A stretch of DNA of 64,000 nucleotides from Pseudomonas sp. UFMG81. GTDB lineage: Bacteria > Pseudomonadota > Gammaproteobacteria > Pseudomonadales > Pseudomonadaceae. Position 1 is the first letter of the stretch. The number at the start of each line of letters is the position of its first letter. The notes under the pieces are model-generated. The model saw only the letters and a list, made by a program, of their open reading frames with translations. It had not been told where the DNA came from and did not search any database. Made by a program: the position numbers and the translations under genes. Location of the stretch: NCBI RefSeq assembly GCF_015354575.1, contig NZ_JACAFQ010000019.1, forward strand, positions 1-64,000, read 5' to 3'. This document shows positions 59,755 through 64,000 of this stretch, piece after piece.

Positions 59755-62043
59755 ATGAAACTGTCTTTGCTGGGCCTGGCCATGGGCCTCGCCAGTCAGG
59801 CGGCCCTTGCCGCCACCCCCGCCCCGCCCCTGCAGGACAAGCAGGCGTTCATCGACCACCTGGTCGGGCAGATGACCGAAGCCGAGAAGATCGGCCAGTT
59901 GCGCCTGATCAGCATCGGCCCCGAAATGCCCCGCGAGAAGATCCGCGAGGAAATCGCCGCCGGGCGCATCGGCGGCACCTTCAATTCGCGCACCGCTCCC
60001 GAGAACCGGCCGATGCAGGACGCCGCCATGCGCAGCCGCCTGAAGATCCCGATGTTCTTCGCCTACGACACCATCCACGGCGAGCGCACCATCTTCCCGA
60101 TCGGCCTTGGCCTGGCCTCGTCCTGGGACATGGACGCCGTGGCCAAGGTCGGCCGCACCTCGGCCATCGAAGCCGCCGCCGACTCGCTGGACATGACCTT
60201 CGCGCCGATGGTCGACATCGCCCGCGACCCACGCTGGGGCCGCACCAGTGAAGGCTTCGGCGAAGACACCTACCTCACCGCGCGGATCGGCCAGGTAATG
60301 GTTCGCGCATTCCAGGGCAAGAGCCCGGCCGAGCACGACAGCATCATGGCCATCGTCAAGCACTTCGCCCTGTACGGCGCGGTGGAGGGCGGGCGCGACT
60401 ACAACACGGTCGATATGAGCCCGGTGAAGATGTACAACGACTACCTGCCGCCCTACCGCGCCGCCCTCGACGCCGGTGCCGGCGGGGTGATGGTGGCGCT
60501 GAACTCGATCAACGGCGTGCCGGCCACCTCCAATACCTGGCTGATGAACGACCTGCTGCGCAAGGAGTGGGGCTTCAAGGGCGTGACCATCAGCGACCAC
60601 GGTGCCATCCAGGAGCTGATCCGCCATGGCGTGGCCCAGGACGGTCGCGAGGCGGCCAAGCTGGCGATCAAGGCCGGCATCGACATGAGCATGAACGACA
60701 CCCTGTACGGCGAAGAGCTGCCGGGCCTGCTCAAGTCCGGCGAAGTGACCCAGGCCGAACTGGACCAGGCGGTGCGCGAAGTGCTCGGCGCCAAGTACGA
60801 GATGGGCTTGTTCAAGGACCCGTACGTGCGCATCGGCACGCCCGAGACCGACGTCAAGGACTACTACGCCGACAACCGCCTGCACCGCGAGGCCGCCCGC
60901 GACGTGGCGCGCCGCAGCCTGGTGCTGCTGGAAAACCGCGAGCAGACCCTGCCACTGAAAAAGGCCGGCACCATCGCCCTGGTCGGCCCGCTGGCCGACG
61001 CGCCGATCGACATGATGGGCAGTTGGGCTGCCGACGGCAAACCCGAGCATTCGGTGACCGTACGCGAAGGTCTGCGCCGCGCCGTCGAAGGCAAGGCCAA
61101 GCTGGTCTACGCCAAGGGCTCGAACGTGACCGGCGACAAGGCCATGCTCGACTACCTCAACTTCCTCAACTTCGACGCGCCGGAAATCGTCGACGACCCA
61201 CGCCCGGCCGCGGTACTGATCGACGAAGCGGTCAAGGCGGCCAAGCAGTCCGATGTGGTAGTCGCCGTGGTGGGCGAGTCCCGTGGCATGTCCCACGAGT
61301 CGTCGAGCCGCACCACCCTGGAAATCCCGGCGGTGCAACGCGAGCTGATCAAGGCGCTCAAGGCCACCGGCAAGCCGCTGGTGCTGGTGCTGATGAACGG
61401 CCGCCCGCTGTCGATCGCCTGGGAGCGCGAACAGGCCGACGCCATCCTGGAAACCTGGTTCAGCGGTACCGAAGGCGGCAACGCCATCGCCGACGTGCTG
61501 TTCGGCGACTACAACCCGTCGGGCCGCCTGCCAATCACCTTCCCGCGCTCGGTCGGGCAGATCCCGATGTACTACAACCACATGCGCATCGGCCGCCCGT
61601 TCACCCCCGGCAAGCCCGGCAACTACACCTCGCAGTACTTCGAAGAGCCCAACGGCCCGCTGTACCCGTTCGGCTACGGCCTGAGCTACACCAGCTTCGA
61701 CCTGACCGACCTCACCCTGTCGCGCACCGAGCTCAAGCGCGGTGGCACGCTCAAGGCCAAGGTCACGGTGAAGAACACCGGCAAGCGTGACGGCGAGACC
61801 GTGGTGCAGCTGTATCTCCAGGACCAGAGCGCGTCGATCAGCCGCCCGGTCAAGGAGCTGAAGAACTTCCAGAAACTGATGCTCAAGGCCGGCGAAGCAC
61901 GCACCTTGACCTTCGACATCACTGAAGAAGACCTCAAGTTCTACAATGGCCAGTTGCAGCGGGTGGCCGAGCCTGGTCAGTTCAATGTCCAGGTCGGTTT
62001 CGACTCGCAGACGGTGCAGCAGCAGAGCTTCGAACTGCTGTAA
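59755..62043 (+). CDS. bglX: Periplasmic beta-glucosidase (GH3)
   Basis: 762 residues from MKLSLLGLAMGLASQA, with two overlapping ATGs; signal peptide to about residue 20 (ALAATPA). Family GH3: HGERTIFPIGLGLASSWD, KHFALYGAVEGGRDYNTVD, catalytic nucleophile Asp281 in VTISDHGAIQEL, a C-terminal ALPHA/beta sandwich and an FnIII-like domain (about 660-750, TVKNTGKRDGETVVQLYLQD). Cleaves beta-linked glucosides in the periplasm. Length matches E. coli BglX. Confidence 0.94.
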   Translation: MKLSLLGLAMGLASQAALAATPAPPLQDKQAFIDHLVGQMTEAEKIGQLRLISIGPEMPREKIREEIAAGRIGGTFNSRTAPENRPMQDAAMRSRLKIPMFFAYDTIHGERTIFPIGLGLASSWDMDAVAKVGRTSAIEAAADSLDMTFAPMVDIARDPRWGRTSEGFGEDTYLTARIGQVMVRAFQGKSPAEHDSIMAIVKHFALYGAVEGGRDYNTVDMSPVKMYNDYLPPYRAALDAGAGGVMVALNSINGVPATSNTWLMNDLLRKEWGFKGVTISDHGAIQELIRHGVAQDGREAAKLAIKAGIDMSMNDTLYGEELPGLLKSGEVTQAELDQAVREVLGAKYEMGLFKDPYVRIGTPETDVKDYYADNRLHREAARDVARRSLVLLENREQTLPLKKAGTIALVGPLADAPIDMMGSWAADGKPEHSVTVREGLRRAVEGKAKLVYAKGSNVTGDKAMLDYLNFLNFDAPEIVDDPRPAAVLIDEAVKAAKQSDVVVAVVGESRGMSHESSSRTTLEIPAVQRELIKALKATGKPLVLVLMNGRPLSIAWEREQADAILETWFSGTEGGNAIADVLFGDYNPSGRLPITFPRSVGQIPMYYNHMRIGRPFTPGKPGNYTSQYFEEPNGPLYPFGYGLSYTSFDLTDLTLSRTELKRGGTLKAKVTVKNTGKRDGETVVQLYLQDQSASISRPVKELKNFQKLMLKAGEARTLTFDITEEDLKFYNGQLQRVAEPGQFNVQVGFDSQTVQQQSFELL

Positions 62044-62051
62044 GCCGTACC

Positions 62052-62127
62052 GGCCCCATCGCCGGCAAGCTGGCTCCCACAGAGATCGTGCCGTACCTGT
62101 GGGAGCCGGCTTGCCGGCGATGGGGCC
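62052..62127. repeat. REP palindrome between bglX and dctB
   Basis: Arms beginning GGCCCCATCGCCGGCAAGC and TGGGAGCCGGCTTGCCGGCG; one mismatch (CTGG/CCGG) in the core. Nine nt after the bglX stop. Confidence 0.9.
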
Positions 62128-62159
62128 CTCATTGACACCCCATGACCAGGATCCGGTCC

Positions 62160-63917
62160 ATGCCCTCTTCCTTCCGCGCCCTGCGTCTGGGGCTGATCAT
62201 CCTGCTGATCCTGGTCGGCACCGCGCTCAGCGCCGGCTGGGCCATGCACCAGGCCAAGCGCGAGGCGATGCAGACCGACGCGCGCCGCGCCAGCCAGCAG
62301 CTTGGCCTGTACGCCAACGCCCTGCACACCTTGATCGAACGCTACCGCGCCCTGCCCGCCGTGCTGGCGCTGGACCCGGAGCTGATCGACGCCCTGCGCG
62401 GCCCGGTCACCGAACCGGTGCAGGACGCCCTGAACCGCAAGCTCGAACGCATCAACGGCGCCGCCAACTCATCGACGCTGGAGTTGCTCGACCGCACGGG
62501 CCTTGCCATCGCCGCCAGCAACTGGCGCCTGCCGACCACCTATGTCGGCTCCAACTACGGCTTTCGCCCCTATTTCAAACAGACCCGCAGCCAGGGTAGC
62601 GGCCGCTTCTATGCGGTCGGTGTAACCAGTGGCGTGCCGGGCTACTTCCTGGCCAGCGCGGTAAACGACGAACACGGCCGCTTCCTCGGCGCCATGGTGG
62701 TCAAACTGGAGTTCCCGGAGCTCGAGCGCGAATGGCGCCAGGGCAACGACATCCTGCTGGTCAGCGATGCCCGTGGCATCACCTTCATCGCCAACCAGGA
62801 CGGCTGGCGCTACCGCGAGCTGCAACCGTTGAGCAGCGCCGACCGCGCCGAGCTGGCCGAAACCCGTCAGTACGACAAGCAGCCCCTGGTGCCGCTGCAG
62901 CACCAGGCCCTGACCCGCTTCGCCGACAACAGCCACCTGACCCGTGTGCAGAGCCCGGACGGCACCGCCGAGTACCTGTGGGAGAGCCTGCCACTGGAAG
63001 CCGAAGGCTGGACCCTGCACTTGCTGCGCAAGCCACAGGTCGCCGAGGACGGGCGCAACGCTGCCCTGGCCGCCGCCGCGATCTGGCTGACCCTGGTGTT
63101 CGCCGCACTGTTCGTCAGCCAGCGCCTGCGCCTGGCCCGCCTGCGCCAACGCAGCCGCGAAGAACTCAAGCGCCAGGTCGAGGAGCGCACCCGCGAACTG
63201 CGCACCGCCCAGGAGGGCTTGGTGCAATCGGCCAAGCTGGCGGCGCTGGGGCAGATGTCCGCCGCCCTGGCTCATGAAATCAACCAGCCGCTGACCACCC
63301 AGCGCATGCAACTGGAAACCCTGCGCCTGCTGCTCGACCAGGGTCGCCACGACCAGGCGCGCCAGGCCCTGGAACCACTGGAGCAGATGCTCACGCGCAT
63401 GGCCGCGCTCACCGGCCACCTGAAGACCTTCGCCCGCAACAGCCCCGGCGGCCTGCGCGAGCGGCTGGACTTGGCCGGCGTGGTCGACCAGGCGCTGCAC
63501 CTGCTCGACGCCCGCATCCGCGCCGAAGACGTCGAAGTGGCCCTGTACCTGGCACGCCCGGCCTGGGTACGCGGCGACGCGATCCGCCTGGAGCAGGTGC
63601 TGATCAACCTGTTGCGCAATGCCCTCGACGCCATGGCCGACAAGCGCTACAAACGCCTGGAGATCCGCATCGAAACCGAAGGCGAACAGTGGCGCCTGAG
63701 CGTGCTCGATTCCGGCGGCGGCATCGACGAGACCGACCTGGCCAAGGTCTTCGACCCGTTCTTCACCACCAAGCCGGTGGGTGAAGGGCTGGGCCTGGGC
63801 CTGGCGATCTCCTATGGCATCGTCGCCGATGCCGGTGGCCACTTGCAGGTCGAGAACCTGCCGGGTGGCGCGCGTTTCAGCCTGACACTGCCCCGTGACC
63901 TGGAGCCGGTATGTTGA
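62160..63917 (+). CDS. dctB: C4-dicarboxylate sensor histidine kinase (DctB)
   Basis: 585 residues from the ATG preceded by AGGA; an ATG at 62142 is possible. Membrane segment about 10-30, periplasmic PAS-like/CACHE sensor (YVGSNYGFRPYFKQTRSQGSGRFYAVGVTSGVPGYFLAS), second membrane segment about 297-316, coiled-coil linker RQRSREELKRQVEERTRELRT, dimerisation His372 in AALAHEINQPL and HATPase (NLLRNALDAM, DPFFTTKPVGEGLGLGLAIS). With DctD it activates dicarboxylate transport genes. Stop overlaps dctD. Confidence 0.93.
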   Translation: MPSSFRALRLGLIILLILVGTALSAGWAMHQAKREAMQTDARRASQQLGLYANALHTLIERYRALPAVLALDPELIDALRGPVTEPVQDALNRKLERINGAANSSTLELLDRTGLAIAASNWRLPTTYVGSNYGFRPYFKQTRSQGSGRFYAVGVTSGVPGYFLASAVNDEHGRFLGAMVVKLEFPELEREWRQGNDILLVSDARGITFIANQDGWRYRELQPLSSADRAELAETRQYDKQPLVPLQHQALTRFADNSHLTRVQSPDGTAEYLWESLPLEAEGWTLHLLRKPQVAEDGRNAALAAAAIWLTLVFAALFVSQRLRLARLRQRSREELKRQVEERTRELRTAQEGLVQSAKLAALGQMSAALAHEINQPLTTQRMQLETLRLLLDQGRHDQARQALEPLEQMLTRMAALTGHLKTFARNSPGGLRERLDLAGVVDQALHLLDARIRAEDVEVALYLARPAWVRGDAIRLEQVLINLLRNALDAMADKRYKRLEIRIETEGEQWRLSVLDSGGGIDETDLAKVFDPFFTTKPVGEGLGLGLAISYGIVADAGGHLQVENLPGGARFSLTLPRDLEPVC

Positions 63918-64000
63918 ATTCAGTGATCGTCGTCGATGACGAAGCCAGTATCCGCACCGCGGTGGAACAGTGGCTGAGCCTGTCGGGCTTCAGCGTGCAG
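63911..64000 (+). CDS. dctD: C4-dicarboxylate response regulator DctD, 5' end only
   Basis: Only the first 30 codons are in the window: MLNSVIVVDDEASIRTAVEQ, the start of an NtrC-family receiver (acidic pair DDE). Its start overlaps the dctB stop (ATGTTGA). The AAA+ and DNA-binding parts would lie beyond the window. Confidence 0.85.
   Translation, partial: MLNSVIVVDDEASIRTAVEQWLSLSGFSVQ

Overview
The window is a high-GC Pseudomonas chromosome segment, very probably from the P. putida group. It carries the algU-mucA-mucB-mucD and lepA-lepB-rnc-era-recO-pdxJ blocks, phaG, the tct/opdH citrate locus, dctB and many pseudomonad REP hairpins (motif cores GCCGGCAAGCCGGCTCCCAC, GCGGGCAAGCCCGCTCCCAC and GTAGGAGCGGCCTTGTGTCG). 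Gene order closely follows what I recall of P. putida and P. aeruginosa. Most of it is ordinary core genome; the accessory parts are a 4.8-5.7 kb repeat structure, a 31.3-39.05 kb insertion, a 47.7-54.3 kb iron-uptake and secreted-protein stretch, and a small gene broken by a MITE at 57.0-57.4 kb.

Layout. 0-4.8 kb: a Lon paralogue, a chagasin-type protease-inhibitor lipoprotein, and cmoA-cmoB (tRNA U34 carboxymethoxylation). 4.8-5.7 kb: two 251-bp inverted arms with three different short tandem arrays. 5.8-8.5 kb: a small secreted protein divergent from a metal-type two-component system. 8.5-14.7 kb (minus): lepA, lepB, rnc, era, recO, pdxJ. 14.9-18.8 kb (minus): algU, mucA, mucB, mucD with two algU-type promoters. 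19.1-23.5 kb: nadB, ygfX-sdhE, ygfZ, and an HDOD protein. 23.6-31.3 kb: tctDE divergent from opdH-tctCBA and an AbrB-type membrane protein (tricarboxylate sensing and uptake).

31.3-39.05 kb is a probable horizontally acquired insertion between the AbrB gene and ung. It holds a thioredoxin-like protein, an autotransporter, and two large related proteins of unknown function built of repeated beta-type modules. A perfect 17-bp inverted repeat lies at its two edges. 39-47.7 kb: ung, an enoyl-CoA hydratase/isomerase family protein, a tyrosine-rich lipoprotein, a GGDEF cyclase with a CWC protein, an rsuA-type pseudouridine synthase, phaG (links fatty-acid synthesis to mcl-PHA), tRNA-Gly(CCC) and a SulP transporter. 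47.7-54.3 kb: two small secreted proteins and a Fur-box-led fecI-fecR-TonB receptor-periplasmic esterase siderophore cluster. 54.3-64 kb: glpQ, a SIR2-like DUF4917-type protein, a HTH protein preceded by the MITE-broken gene, a methyltransferase, a TPM-domain protein, bglX, dctB and the start of dctD.

Starts were corrected in many genes from the longest open frame to the one with a plausible ribosome binding site or family-like N-terminus; these choices are stated per entry. Family names are from recognition of motifs and remembered synteny, not from database searches.
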